Below, piece by piece: positions 49,414 through 58,940 of a stretch of DNA of 64,000 bases. Position numbers and translations under genes: made by a program. A model generated the notes under the pieces. It was not told the DNA's origin and made no database searches. It saw only the letters and a list, made by a program, of their open reading frames with translations. How positions within the stretch are numbered: position 1 is the stretch's first letter; every line of letters begins with the position of its first letter. The DNA lies in assembly GCA_020637675.1 (NCBI GenBank), contig JACKKD010000002.1, positions 124,001 to 188,000 of the forward strand, written 5' to 3'. The DNA is from Paracoccaceae bacterium (GTDB taxonomy: Bacteria > Pseudomonadota > Alphaproteobacteria > Rhodobacterales > Rhodobacteraceae).

Positions 49414-50499
49414 CTACTTCGGAATCTCGCCGGTGATTCCCTCGACGAAGAAGTTCATGCCCAGAAGGTCGCCGTCCGGCGCGGTCTGACCCTCGGCCAG
49501 CCAATCGGAACCGTCCTGCTTCTTCAGGGGGCCGGTGAACGGGTGGTAGGTGCCGGCCGCGATCGCGTCGCGCAGCGCCTCGGCCTCGGCCTTGACTTCG
49601 GCGGGCACCGCATCGGTGATCTCGCCGATGAGGACCTCGCCGCCGGCGATCCCCTCCCAGGCGTCGGCCTGCTGATAGCTCCCGTCGAGCAGGGCGCCGA
49701 CCCGTTTGATGTAGTACGGCCCCCAGTTGTCGATGATCGAGGAGACGCGGGGGCTGGGCTTGTATTCGGCCATGTCGGAGGCCTGGCCGAAGCCGATCAC
49801 CTTGCCCCCGGTCTTTGCCGCCTCGGCCAGCACGGCGGTCGAGTCGGTGTGCGAGGCGATCACGTCCACGCCTTGGTCGATCAGCGCCTTTGCGGCGTCA
49901 GCCTCCTTGGCCGGGTCGAACCAGGTATAGGCCCAGACGACCGAAAGCTCGACGTTCGGGTTCACCTTCTTCGCATGGATGTAGTAGCTGTTGATCCCCA
50001 TGATGACCTCGGGGATCGGGAAGGAGGCGATGTAGCCGATCTTGTTCGACTTGGTCATCCGCCCGGCGATCGTCCCCTGCACCGCGCGGCCCTCGTAGAA
50101 GCGGGCGTTGTAGGTGGAGACGTTCGGGTGGTCGCGCTTGAAGCCGGTGGCGTGCTCGAACTTCACGTCCGGAAACTTTGCGGCCACGGCGTTCGTGGCG
50201 TCCATGTAGCCGAACGAGGTGGTGAAGATGATGTTGCAGCCCGACAGCGCCATCTGCGTCAGCACGCGCTCGGCGTCCGCGCCCTCGGGCACGCTTTCCT
50301 GATACGCGGTCTCGACCTTGTCGCCGAATTCCGCCTCGACCTGCTTCAGGCCCTCGTGGTGCTGGAAGGTCCAGCCGCCGTCGCCGATCGGTCCGACGTA
50401 GACGAAGCAGGCCTTCACCTTGCCCATCTGCGCCTCGGCCGTGCCGGAAAGCGCGATGAGTCCCATCGCGGCCGTGGCCAGTAGCGTTCTTCTTTTCAT
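49414..50499 (-). CDS. BMP-family ABC transporter substrate-binding protein (purine/nucleoside type)
   Basis: The protein has 361 residues. The signal peptide ends in SGTAEAQ. A basic membrane lipoprotein (BMP/PnrA) fold follows, with ACFVYVGPIGDGGWTFQHHEGL, FTTSFGYMDATNAVAAKFPDV and YIASFPIPEVIMGINSYY. BMP proteins bind nucleosides or purines in the periplasm. It is last in the operon, after both permease genes. The context with xanthine dehydrogenase supports purine uptake. ATG 50497-50499 has a GAGAGAGGGA purine tract upstream. Confidence 0.88.
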   Translation of the reverse strand: MKRRTLLATAAMGLIALSGTAEAQMGKVKACFVYVGPIGDGGWTFQHHEGLKQVEAEFGDKVETAYQESVPEGADAERVLTQMALSGCNIIFTTSFGYMDATNAVAAKFPDVKFEHATGFKRDHPNVSTYNARFYEGRAVQGTIAGRMTKSNKIGYIASFPIPEVIMGINSYYIHAKKVNPNVELSVVWAYTWFDPAKEADAAKALIDQGVDVIASHTDSTAVLAEAAKTGGKVIGFGQASDMAEYKPSPRVSSIIDNWGPYYIKRVGALLDGSYQQADAWEGIAGGEVLIGEITDAVPAEVKAEAEALRDAIAAGTYHPFTGPLKKQDGSDWLAEGQTAPDGDLLGMNFFVEGITGEIPK

Positions 50500-50549
50500 T
50501 CCCTCTCTCCTGTTGGTGGGGCCGTTCCGGTCCCCTTGGTTGTTTCGCC

Positions 50550-51485
50550 TCAGCGCGAGGCGTGGAAGTTCTGGCCGAGGCTCGCGGGTGCGTTCAGGCT
50601 CGCGCGGCCCCGGCCGGAAGACATGATGACCAGCACGAGGATGGTTACCAGATAGGGCGACATCGACAAGTACTCGACCGGGATGCGGCTGCCTGCCGCC
50701 TGAAGATTGAGTTGCAGCACCGTGATCCCGCCGAAAAGCCAGGCGCCGATCAGCACCCGCCAGGGCTTCCAGCTGGCGAAGACCACGATGGCAAGCGCGA
50801 TCCAGCCCGCCCCGGCGGTGATTCCGTCGGTCCACTGCGGGACGCGCACGAGCGAGATATAGGCCCCGCCCATCCCCGCCATCGCCGCGCCGAAGAGGAT
50901 GGCGAGCACCCGGATGCGGACGACCTTGTAGCCGAGCGCGTGCGCCGCATCGTGGCTTTCGCCCACCGCCCTGAGGATGAGGCCCGCGCGGGAATACTTC
51001 AGCACCGCCCAGACCGCCGCGACGATCGCGACGGAGGCATAGACCACCCAGTCATGGCTGAAGAGCACGCGGCCGAAGAACGGGATCTGCTCCAGCGGGC
51101 CGAAGGGCAGGTCCGGGGTCCGGGGCGGCTTGATGCCGTTGTAGCCCTGGCCCATGAGGCTGGAAAGGCCGAGCCCGAAGAGCGTGAGCGCGAGGCCCGT
51201 CGCCACCTGGTTGGCGAGGAAGACCTGGGTCAGGAGCGCGAAGACGAGACTCAGCGCCATCGCCCCGAGGGCGCCGCCGAGAAACCCGAGCGCGGGGCTT
51301 CCGGTGTGGACGGCGGTGATGAAGCCCGAGATCGCCCCCATGATCATCATCCCCTCGACCCCGAGGTTGAGGACGCCCGCCTTCTCCACCACGAGTTCCC
51401 CGATCGCCGCCAGGAGGATCGGCACCGCCGCCACCATGAGCGAGGCGAGAAGGACGGAAGGCGTGATTCCGAAAAGCTCCATCAC
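50550..51485 (-). CDS. ABC transporter permease (BMP/nucleoside importer, NupQ-like)
   Basis: A BPD-type inner-membrane permease of 311 residues with about eight to nine helices. The family pattern is GELVVEKAGVLNLGVEGMMIMGAISGF near the start and LRAVGESHDAAHALGYKVVRIRVLAILFGAAMAGMGGAY in the middle. ATG overlaps the stop of the other permease gene by ATGA (51482-51485). It forms the channel with that permease. Confidence 0.9.
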   Translation of the reverse strand: MMELFGITPSVLLASLMVAAVPILLAAIGELVVEKAGVLNLGVEGMMIMGAISGFITAVHTGSPALGFLGGALGAMALSLVFALLTQVFLANQVATGLALTLFGLGLSSLMGQGYNGIKPPRTPDLPFGPLEQIPFFGRVLFSHDWVVYASVAIVAAVWAVLKYSRAGLILRAVGESHDAAHALGYKVVRIRVLAILFGAAMAGMGGAYISLVRVPQWTDGITAGAGWIALAIVVFASWKPWRVLIGAWLFGGITVLQLNLQAAGSRIPVEYLSMSPYLVTILVLVIMSSGRGRASLNAPASLGQNFHASR

Positions 51486-52570
51486 CTTGCCTCCCTGCCG
51501 AAGCCCGCGAGCCGGACGCGGTAGTTGGAAAGAAGGTCCACGGCGAGCAGGAAGAAGAGAAGCATCCCCTGGAAGACCCGGATCGCCGCGGACGGGAGCC
51601 CGAGGTTCGTCGCCGCCATCTCTCCTCCGACATAGGTCAGCGCCATCAGCAGCGCGGCGAGGAGGATGCCCACCGGATTGAGCCGGCCGAGGAAGGCCAC
51701 GATGATCGCTGTGAAGCCGTAGCCCGAGTTGAAGTCGATGGAGATCTGCCCCGCCGGCCCGGTCACCTCGAAAAGCCCGGCAAACCCCGCGAGAGCGCCC
51801 GAGGCGCCGAGGCAGAAGATCACCAGCCGGTTCGGGCTGACGCCGGCGAAGCGGGCAGCACGCGGCGCCTGGCCCGCGAGCCGTATCTGGAAGCCGAGAA
51901 GGTGACGCTGGAGAAGGACATAGGCCGCGATCACCACGACGAAGGCCGCGACGACGCCCCAGTGCATCCCCGTCCCGGCGATCAGCTCGGGGTTCCGCGC
52001 AGCCGGATAGGACGAGAAGTTGCGGCTTCCGGGGAAGCCGGCGCCTTCGGGGTTGCGCAGGAAACCCGTCGCCGCCTTCGACAGGATCGTCTCGGCCACA
52101 TAGACGAGCATCAGCGAGACGAGAATCTCGTTGGTATTGAACCGCGTCTTCAGGATCGCCGGGATCATCGCCCAGAGCCAGCCGCCGAAGCCGCCCGCAA
52201 GGATCATCAGCGGGAAGACGAGCCGGCTCTCCGTCGGGTAGACGGCAAGCCCCACGCTCGCGCCGACGATCGCGCCGATGATGTACTGCCCTTCGGCCCC
52301 GATGTTCCAGATGCCGGCCCGGAACCCGAGCGCGAGCCCGACCGCGATCAGCGTGAGCGGCCCCGCCTTCACCAGGAGCTGGCCGCGCAGGTAGAAGGCG
52401 AACTCGCCGAAGAGGGGGTCCCAGAAGATCGTCCTGACGACCGCCACGGGGTCCTTGCCGAGGGCGGCGAAGAGCGCGCCGCCCGCGATCATCGTGAGGA
52501 GGACGGCCAGGAACGGCGTCCCCCAGGCCCAGGCCCGCGACGGGGTGGGGCGCTTCTCAAGCCTCAGCAT
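51482..52570 (-). CDS. ABC transporter permease (BMP/nucleoside importer, NupP-like)
   Basis: A permease of 362 residues with GLALGFRAGIWNIGAEGQYIIGAIVGASVGL (the family signature), NEILVSLMLVYVAETILS and FNSGYGFTAIIVAFLGRLNPVGILLAALLMALTYVGG. It lies upstream of the second permease (4-nt overlap) and overlaps the ATPase gene by 14 nt. Together they make the heterodimeric channel of the importer. Confidence 0.9.
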   Translation of the reverse strand: MLRLEKRPTPSRAWAWGTPFLAVLLTMIAGGALFAALGKDPVAVVRTIFWDPLFGEFAFYLRGQLLVKAGPLTLIAVGLALGFRAGIWNIGAEGQYIIGAIVGASVGLAVYPTESRLVFPLMILAGGFGGWLWAMIPAILKTRFNTNEILVSLMLVYVAETILSKAATGFLRNPEGAGFPGSRNFSSYPAARNPELIAGTGMHWGVVAAFVVVIAAYVLLQRHLLGFQIRLAGQAPRAARFAGVSPNRLVIFCLGASGALAGFAGLFEVTGPAGQISIDFNSGYGFTAIIVAFLGRLNPVGILLAALLMALTYVGGEMAATNLGLPSAAIRVFQGMLLFFLLAVDLLSNYRVRLAGFGREAR

Positions 52571-54119
52571 GACGGATCTCCCCGGCCTGCGCTTCGGCCC
52601 GATGCATCCCGTGCGAGCCGCCGAGCATGAGGCCGATCCGCTCCAGCGTCAGCCCCGCCACCGGCACCGGCTCCGACAGCCGCCCCTCGTTCAGTGCTGC
52701 GAAACGATCGGCAATCTCCATGATCTCGTCGATGTCCTGGCTGATGACGACGACGGCCGCGCCCTTGGCGGCCCGGTCCAGCAGCGCCTGCCGGATGAAG
52801 GCCGCTGCGGCCGCATCCACGCCCCAGGTCGGCTGGTTCACCACGATGATCTCCGGCTCTTGCAGGATTTCCCGGCCGAGCACGAATTTCTGCAGGTTGC
52901 CCCCTGACAGCGCACGCGCCGCCGTCCCGGTGCCGGGGGTACGCACGTCGAAGGTCCGGACGACCGCCTCGGCGAAGGCACGCGTCCCCGTCCAGTCGAC
53001 AAACCCCCGCCGCACCAGCCCCTTGCGCACGGAGCCGGACAGAAGCGCGTTCTCGACCAGGTTCATGTCGGGCGCCGCGGCATGGCCGAGCCGCTCCTCC
53101 GGCGCCGTGCACAGCCCCGCCTGCCGCCGCTCGTTCGGCCCCAGGTGGCCGATGCCCTTGCCATGGACGCGGACCACCTCGCGCCCCGTTCGCGCCTCGC
53201 CGGACAATGCCGCCAGAAGCTCGTCCTGGCCATTGCCGGCAACCCCCCCGATGCCGAGCACCTCGCCCTGCCGGACCTCGAAGCTGACCTCCTTGAGGCT
53301 GGTGCCGAAGGCAGAGGGCGAGGCGGCCGAGAGCCGTTCCACCGTCAGCGCGACGGGACCAAGCTCGCCCGTGGCGCGCGCGGGGGCGCTGAGGCTCGCC
53401 CCGACCATCATTTCCGCCATCGCCCGCGCCGAGACCTCGCGCGGCACGCAGGTGCCGACGACCTTGCCGCGGCGGAGGATCGTCGCGGCGTCGCAGAGCG
53501 TGCGGATCTCCTCCAGCTTGTGGCTGATGTAGAGGATCGACGTGCCCTCGGCGGCAAGCTGGCGGAGCGTCGCGAAGAGGATATCCACCTCCTGCGGGGT
53601 CAGCACGGAGGTCGGCTCGTCCATGATCAGCAGCTTCGGGTCCTGGAGAAGGCAGCGCACGATCTCCACCCGCTGCCGCTCTCCGGCCGAAAGATCGCCG
53701 ACCAGGCGCGCGGGGTCGAGCGGCAGGCCGTAGCCCTCCGAAACCTCGCGGATGCGACCGGCGAGGTCCCGCATCGGCGGCGGGTCGTCCATGCCGAGCG
53801 CCACGTTCTCCGCGACGTTCAGCGCCTCGAAGAGGGAAAAGTGCTGGAACACCATCGCCACGCCCGCCGCCCGCGCCGCCCTGGGCTCGGCCGGCGCATA
53901 GGGCGCGCCGCGCAGGATCATGCGCCCTTCGTCGGGTCTGACGAGGCCATAGATCATCTTCACGAGCGTCGACTTGCCGGCGCCATTCTCGCCCAGAAGC
54001 GCATGGACCTCGCCCGCGCCGATGGCGAAGGACACGTCGTCGTTGGCGCGCACGCCGGGATAGGACTTGCCAATCCCCTCGACGTCCAGCAGCACCTCCC
54101 CGGAAACCCCCTGCGTCAC
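52557..54119 (-). CDS. ABC transporter ATPase with two nucleotide-binding domains (sugar/nucleoside type)
   Basis: The protein has 520 residues. The first domain has Walker A GENGAGKST near 43, signature LSAGERQRVEI, and Walker B LLIMDEPTSVL. The second has a degenerate P-loop GVAGNGQDEL near 300 but keeps LSGGNLQKFVL. This asymmetry is normal for the RbsA/YufO-type ATPases that serve BMP systems. The GTG start at 54117-54119 overlaps the xdhC stop (GTGA). ATG-less start and coupling tie the importer to xdhC. Confidence 0.92.
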   Translation of the reverse strand: MTQGVSGEVLLDVEGIGKSYPGVRANDDVSFAIGAGEVHALLGENGAGKSTLVKMIYGLVRPDEGRMILRGAPYAPAEPRAARAAGVAMVFQHFSLFEALNVAENVALGMDDPPPMRDLAGRIREVSEGYGLPLDPARLVGDLSAGERQRVEIVRCLLQDPKLLIMDEPTSVLTPQEVDILFATLRQLAAEGTSILYISHKLEEIRTLCDAATILRRGKVVGTCVPREVSARAMAEMMVGASLSAPARATGELGPVALTVERLSAASPSAFGTSLKEVSFEVRQGEVLGIGGVAGNGQDELLAALSGEARTGREVVRVHGKGIGHLGPNERRQAGLCTAPEERLGHAAAPDMNLVENALLSGSVRKGLVRRGFVDWTGTRAFAEAVVRTFDVRTPGTGTAARALSGGNLQKFVLGREILQEPEIIVVNQPTWGVDAAAAAFIRQALLDRAAKGAAVVVISQDIDEIMEIADRFAALNEGRLSEPVPVAGLTLERIGLMLGGSHGMHRAEAQAGEIRHAEA

Positions 54120-55069
54120 CCTTCGCGCTCCCTTTTCCGTGCCGGCGCGACGCGCCCTGCGAGCATCCCGGCCGCCACCCCCACCGCGATGGCCTGCGGA
54201 TGCTTGCCGAAGGCAGGCTCCCCGATCGGGCAGCTTATGCGCGCGATCTGCGCCTCCGTGTGCCCCAGCGCGGCCAGCCGCGACCGGAACCGGGCCCACT
54301 TCGTTGCCGACCCGATCAGCCCGGCCGAGGCGAAGCCATGGCCGAGAAGCCCGTGGCAGAGGGCAAGGTCGAGCGCGTGGCTGAAGGTCAGGATCAGATG
54401 CTCTGCCTGCGCCGGGGCCTCGGCCACGAGCGTCGCGGGGTCGGCCGCGATGCGTTGCGCGACACCTTCGGGCAAATCCTCGGGGAAGCGCGCGGCATCG
54501 GTATCGACCCAGGTGATCCGGACCCCGGGCAGGGGGGCCAGAACCGCCACGAGCGCGCGGCCGACATGCCCCGCACCCCAGACCCAGACCTCCCGCTCTG
54601 CCGCAGTGACGGGCTCCACCATCCAGCCCTGCAGGATGCCGGGCCATGGCGCGACCCCTTCGGCCCGCGCCCGGGCCAGAACCCGCGACACCGGGAGCGG
54701 CATCTCCCCGCCCTGGCCAGGCAGCGGGCGTGCCGCCACCGCGCCATGCCCGAGCGTCGCAAGCCGCGCGGCTGTCCAGAGTTCCGACAAGAGGATGACG
54801 GCCCCGCCGCAGCACTGGCCGAGGTTCGGCCCCAACGGCACCCGGTCGACACACTCGGGTCCGCCGCGCGCCAGGACCTCGCGCGCCCGTGCCGCCGCGG
54901 CGAACTCCAGCGCGCCGCCGCCCACCGTGCCCTCCTGCCCCTCTGCCCAGACCAGCATCGCCGCGCCCGCCTCGCGCGGGGCCGATCCCAGCACCCCGGC
55001 GACGACGACCCGCACAACCGTGCCATGCGCGGCAATCGCCCGGGCCAGCGCTGCGCGGTCGAAGCTCAT
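54116..55069 (-). CDS. xdhC: Xanthine dehydrogenase accessory protein XdhC
   Basis: The protein has 317 residues. The N-terminal XdhC/CoxI domain has VLGSAPREAGAAMLVW, GTVGGGALEF and LGPNLGQCCGG. The C-terminal Rossmann domain has VWVWGAGHVGRAL and GLIGSATKWARFRSRL. XdhC binds molybdenum cofactor, helps its sulfuration and inserts it into XdhB. It overlaps xdhB (ATGA) before it and the ABC ATPase gene (GTGA) after it. Confidence 0.95.
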   Translation of the reverse strand: MSFDRAALARAIAAHGTVVRVVVAGVLGSAPREAGAAMLVWAEGQEGTVGGGALEFAAAARAREVLARGGPECVDRVPLGPNLGQCCGGAVILLSELWTAARLATLGHGAVAARPLPGQGGEMPLPVSRVLARARAEGVAPWPGILQGWMVEPVTAAEREVWVWGAGHVGRALVAVLAPLPGVRITWVDTDAARFPEDLPEGVAQRIAADPATLVAEAPAQAEHLILTFSHALDLALCHGLLGHGFASAGLIGSATKWARFRSRLAALGHTEAQIARISCPIGEPAFGKHPQAIAVGVAAGMLAGRVAPARKREREG

Positions 55070-57438
55070 GTCTGCCCCCGATTCCGTCCGCGCGCGCGCT
55101 TCACCGCCGCCAGCACCGCCTCCGGCGTCGCCGGGGCCTGGAGGTCGGGGTAGTGGGGGCCACAGGCCGCGCAGGCTTCGGCCAGCGCCGAAAAGACCGA
55201 TATCCCCAGCATCAGCGGCGGCTCGCCCACCGCCTTCGACCGATAGATCGTCTCTTCGCGGTTGGCGCCGTCCCAGAGCGCCACTTTGAAGACCCGCGGC
55301 CGGTCGGAACAGGCGGGGATCTTGTAGGTCGAGGGAGCGTGGGTCCTGAGCCGCCCCTTGTCGTCCCAGACCAGTTCCTCGGTCGTCAGCCAGCCTGCAC
55401 CCTGCACGAAGCCGCCCTCGATCTGGCCGATGTCGATCGCGGGATTCAGGCTCGCCCCGACGTCATGCAGGATGTCCACGCGCAGGATGCGGTTCTCGCC
55501 GGTCAGCGTGTCGATCACGACCTCGCTCACCGCAGCGCCATAGGCGAAGTAGAAGAAGGGCCGGCCGCGCCCGGCCTTGCGGTCCCAGCTCAGCCGCGGC
55601 GTCGCGTAGAACCCGGTCGAGGAAAGGCTGACGCGGCCCTGATAACAGCGCGCCACCGCCTCGGCGAAGCTCATCTCGGCGCCGCCAACGAAGACCCGAC
55701 CTTCCTCGAAATGCACCTTGCGGGGCTCGCTCTGGTGTTCCTCCGCAAGGAACTCGGCCATCCGCGACCGGATCGTGTCACAGGCCGCCTTCACCGCCAT
55801 CCCGTTCAGGTCCGCCCCCGAGGAGGCGGCCGTTGCCGAGGTGTTCGGCACCTTGCCGGTGTCCGTCGCGCTGATCGCCACCGCGTCCGAGTCCACCCCG
55901 AAGGCCGCTGCCGCCACCTGCGCCACCTTGCGGTGAAGCCCCTGGCCCATCTCGGTCCCGCCATGATTGAGGTGGATCGACCCGTCCTGGTAGACGTGGA
56001 CGAGCGCGCCGGCCTGGTTGAGATGGGTGAGCGTGAAGGAAATACCGAACTTCACCGGGGTGAGGGCGATCCCCTTCTTCAGCACCGGTTCCCGCGCGTT
56101 CCATTCCGCCACCGCCGCCCTTCGCGCCGCGTAACCGCTCGTCTCCTCCAGCCGCGCCGTCAGCCCGTGCAGGACAAAATCCTCCACTTCCATCAGGTAG
56201 GGCGTGGTCTGGCGCCCGCCCGCCGCCGCGCCCGGCGGCAGCGGCGCCTCCGGCCCCTCCTTCACTGTGGGCGAAATACTCCCGCCGGAGGCTCCCGCAC
56301 CCTCCGCATAGAAATTCGCCCGCCGCACCTGAAGCGGATCGAGCCCCAGCGCATGGGCCATGTGATCCATCACCCGCTCGATCCCGAGCATCCCCTGCGG
56401 CCCGCCGAAGCCGCGGAAGGCGGTGGCGGACTGGGTGTTGGTCCTGAGCCGGTGGCTGTCGATGCGGATGTGCTCCAGGTGATAGGCATTGTCGGCATGG
56501 AGCATGGCCCGGTCGCAGACCGGCAGGCTCAGGTCCTGGCTCCAGCCGCAGCGGGCGAGGTGACGGAACCTGATGCCGAGAATCCGGCCGCCTTCGTCCA
56601 CGCCCGCGCGATACTCGATGCGGAAATCGTGGCGCTTGCCGGTGATCATCATGTCGTCGTCGCGGTCGTAGCGCATCTTCGCCGGCCGTCCGAAGGCCCG
56701 CGCCACCAGCGCGCAGGCGACGGCGAGCGAATTGCCCTGGCTTTCCTTGCCGCCGAATCCGCCGCCCATCCGCCGCATCTCGACCCTGACGGCGTTCATC
56801 GGCACACCGATCGCCTCGGCCACCTTGTGCTGGATCTCGGTCGGATGCTGGCTTGAGGCATGGACGGTGACGCCCCCCTCGGCCGGCAAGGCCAGCGCCG
56901 CCTGGCCCTCGAGGTAGAAATGCTCCTGCCCGCCGATCTCGAGCCGTCCCTCGATCACGCGCGGCGCGGCGGCGATGGCCGCCTCGGCATTGCCCCGCGC
57001 CCAGATCACCGGCCCGCCCTCGAACCGGCTTTCCGCCTCCAGCGCCTCGTCCACGGTGAGAATCGCCGGCAGGTCGCGGTAGGCGATCTTGCCCTTCCGC
57101 GCCGCCTTCCGTGCCGCGAGGTGGCTTTCCGCCGCGACCAGGAACACCGGCTGGCCGACGTAATGCACCCGGTCCGTCGCCAGCAAGGGCTCGTCGTGGA
57201 CGGAGGGAGAGACGTCGTTGGCAAACGGCAGGTCGGCGGCGGTCCAGACCGCGACGACGCCGGGGCTCGCACGGACTTCGGAGAGGTCCATCGACAGGAT
57301 GTCGCCATGTGCCACGGTGGACAGGCCGAAGGCCAGATGCAGCGTGCTGGCCGGCAGGGGCAGGTCGTCAACGTAGCGCGCTGCACCCGTCACATGCAGC
57401 CGGGCCGAATCGTGGGGCAGGGGCTTCGCAACGCTCAT
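55066..57438 (-). CDS. xdhB: Xanthine dehydrogenase molybdenum-binding subunit
   Basis: The protein has 790 residues. An aldehyde oxidase/xanthine dehydrogenase a/b hammerhead domain is followed by the molybdopterin-binding part: MRRMGGGFGGKESQG, FRGFGGPQGMLGIERVMDHMA, HLNHGGTEMGQGLHRKVAQVAA, and the region with the active Glu near the C-terminus (VGEPPLMLG). XdhB oxidises hypoxanthine and xanthine with XdhA. Odd point: about residues 381-394 are encoded by an in-frame copy of the intergenic repeat (56258-56296), giving GASGGSISPTVKEG. A low-complexity EAPLPPGAAAGG follows before TTPYLMEVED. The inserted loop probably sits on the surface. Confidence 0.94.
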   Translation of the reverse strand: MSVAKPLPHDSARLHVTGAARYVDDLPLPASTLHLAFGLSTVAHGDILSMDLSEVRASPGVVAVWTAADLPFANDVSPSVHDEPLLATDRVHYVGQPVFLVAAESHLAARKAARKGKIAYRDLPAILTVDEALEAESRFEGGPVIWARGNAEAAIAAAPRVIEGRLEIGGQEHFYLEGQAALALPAEGGVTVHASSQHPTEIQHKVAEAIGVPMNAVRVEMRRMGGGFGGKESQGNSLAVACALVARAFGRPAKMRYDRDDDMMITGKRHDFRIEYRAGVDEGGRILGIRFRHLARCGWSQDLSLPVCDRAMLHADNAYHLEHIRIDSHRLRTNTQSATAFRGFGGPQGMLGIERVMDHMAHALGLDPLQVRRANFYAEGAGASGGSISPTVKEGPEAPLPPGAAAGGRQTTPYLMEVEDFVLHGLTARLEETSGYAARRAAVAEWNAREPVLKKGIALTPVKFGISFTLTHLNQAGALVHVYQDGSIHLNHGGTEMGQGLHRKVAQVAAAAFGVDSDAVAISATDTGKVPNTSATAASSGADLNGMAVKAACDTIRSRMAEFLAEEHQSEPRKVHFEEGRVFVGGAEMSFAEAVARCYQGRVSLSSTGFYATPRLSWDRKAGRGRPFFYFAYGAAVSEVVIDTLTGENRILRVDILHDVGASLNPAIDIGQIEGGFVQGAGWLTTEELVWDDKGRLRTHAPSTYKIPACSDRPRVFKVALWDGANREETIYRSKAVGEPPLMLGISVFSALAEACAACGPHYPDLQAPATPEAVLAAVKRARGRNRGQT
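56258..56296 (-). repeat. Repeat copy B, in frame inside xdhB
   Basis: Read on the minus strand, it matches the intergenic copy at 33282-33320 at 36 of 39 positions. Elements of this type are expected between genes; here it is coding and frame-preserving. Confidence 0.75.
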
Positions 57439-58796
57439 GGCGCCGCCTCGAGCACGTTCACCCGCACCTCCGTCCGTTCGAGGAAATAGCGCAGAAGCAT
57501 GTTCGCGGCCGTCTCCAGCCGGTACTCCTTCGAGGCCCGCATGTCGGTCAGCGGCGTGAAATCCGCAGCGAAGGCGGGCAGCGCCGCTTCGAAGGTGGCA
57601 CGCGCGAAGGGCCGCCCCAGAAGCGCCGCCTCCACCGCCGACGCGCGCCTCGGGGTCCCGGCCATGCCACCGAAAGCGATCCGCGCGCTTGCGATTCTCG
57701 AACCTTCCACCGTCAGGTTGAAGCAACCGCAGACGGCAGATATGTCCTGATCGAACCTTTTCGACAGTTTGTAGCAGGCAAGGCCGGGGGCGCTCGCGGG
57801 AATCGTCACCACCTCCACGAATTCGCCCCTCGCGCGATCCTGCCGGCCGTAGTCGAGGAAGAAGTCCTCGAGCGCGATCTCGCGCCGCGCGCTGCCCTTC
57901 CTCAGGCCGAGCCGCGCACCCATGGCGATGAGCGCGGGTGCGGCATCGCCGATGGGCGAGCCGTTGGCGATGTTGCCGCCGATCGTCGCGGCCTGCCGCA
58001 CCTGTTCGGAGGCAAAGCGCCTCAGCAATTCCGCGAACGCGGGATGCGCACCCGTCATCGCGGCGCGAAGACGCGCGATGGTCACGCCCGCGCCGATGCG
58101 AAAACCCAGCGGCCCCTCCTCGATTCGCTGCAGGTCCTTGCAGGCATGGAGGAAGGCGACGTCGGGCAGATCGCGGAGTTGCTTGGTCACCCAGAGGCCG
58201 ATGTCGGTCGCCCCCGCGATCAGCACTGCGTCGGGGTGACGCTCGTACCACGCGGCCAGTTCGTCGGAGGATGCGGGCGCGAAGGGGGCCGGGCCGGCAG
58301 CGACGGGCGCATCGCGCAGCCAGTCGGGCGCGGGCGTGCCCGCCACCGCCTCTGCGGCGCGGATGATGGGCGCGTAGCCCGTGCAGCGGCAGAGGTTGCC
58401 GGCGAGCAGGTCATCGTGGTCGGTCCGGCCATTGATCTGGGCCGCAGCCATCGACATCACGAAACCCGGAGTGCAGAATCCGCACTGGCTGCCGTGATGC
58501 GCGACCATCGCCGCCTGAACCGGATGCAGTTCGGCCGAAGGCCCCGCGAGTCCCTCGACCGTGCGCAGGGCCTTGCCATGGATCTGCGGCAGGAAAAGCA
58601 GGCAGGCATTCAGGGCGCGGGTGCCACTCTCGTCTGTCACCATGACCGTGCAGGCGCCGCAATCGCCCTCGTTGCAGCCCTCCTTGGTGCCGGTCAGCCC
58701 GCGCTCCTCGCGCAGCCAGTCCAGAAGCGTCCGAGTCGGTGAGGTCGCGGAAAGACGGACCGGTGCGCCATTGAGGACAAACCCGATCTCAGCCAT
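57435..58796 (-). CDS. xdhA: Xanthine dehydrogenase small subunit (FeS and FAD)
   Basis: The protein has 453 residues. The first [2Fe-2S] site is Cys41, 46, 49 and 65 (CNEGDCGAC...C); the second is Cys105, 108, 136 and 138 (CGFC...CRC). The FAD-binding domain follows, with LIAGATDIGLWVTK, TIGGNIANGSPIGDAAPALIAMGA and a CO-dehydrogenase flavoprotein C-terminal domain. Electrons pass from the Mo site of XdhB to NAD+. ATG 58794-58796 has AGGA about 6 nt upstream. First gene of the operon; the stop overlaps xdhB by ATGA. Confidence 0.95.
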   Translation of the reverse strand: MAEIGFVLNGAPVRLSATSPTRTLLDWLREERGLTGTKEGCNEGDCGACTVMVTDESGTRALNACLLFLPQIHGKALRTVEGLAGPSAELHPVQAAMVAHHGSQCGFCTPGFVMSMAAAQINGRTDHDDLLAGNLCRCTGYAPIIRAAEAVAGTPAPDWLRDAPVAAGPAPFAPASSDELAAWYERHPDAVLIAGATDIGLWVTKQLRDLPDVAFLHACKDLQRIEEGPLGFRIGAGVTIARLRAAMTGAHPAFAELLRRFASEQVRQAATIGGNIANGSPIGDAAPALIAMGARLGLRKGSARREIALEDFFLDYGRQDRARGEFVEVVTIPASAPGLACYKLSKRFDQDISAVCGCFNLTVEGSRIASARIAFGGMAGTPRRASAVEAALLGRPFARATFEAALPAFAADFTPLTDMRASKEYRLETAANMLLRYFLERTEVRVNVLEAAP

Positions 58797-58940
58797 CTCT
58801 GGTCCTGCCGCCTTCTCCCCGTCCCGGACCTGGGGGGCATTCCCCCCCGTGCGCGCCTGCCCGATGCGGCGTAAAGCAGGTTCGCGCGTCCGTCCCTTGC
58901 GCCATGAAGCGCCGAAGCCCGCAGCAAGGCAAGCGGAACC

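Noticed and set aside
53082..55289. A 735-codon plus-strand open frame across the ABC ATPase and xdhC genes
   Set aside because: It lies opposite two well-supported, overlapping genes and shows only low-complexity Ser/Arg/Pro sequence.
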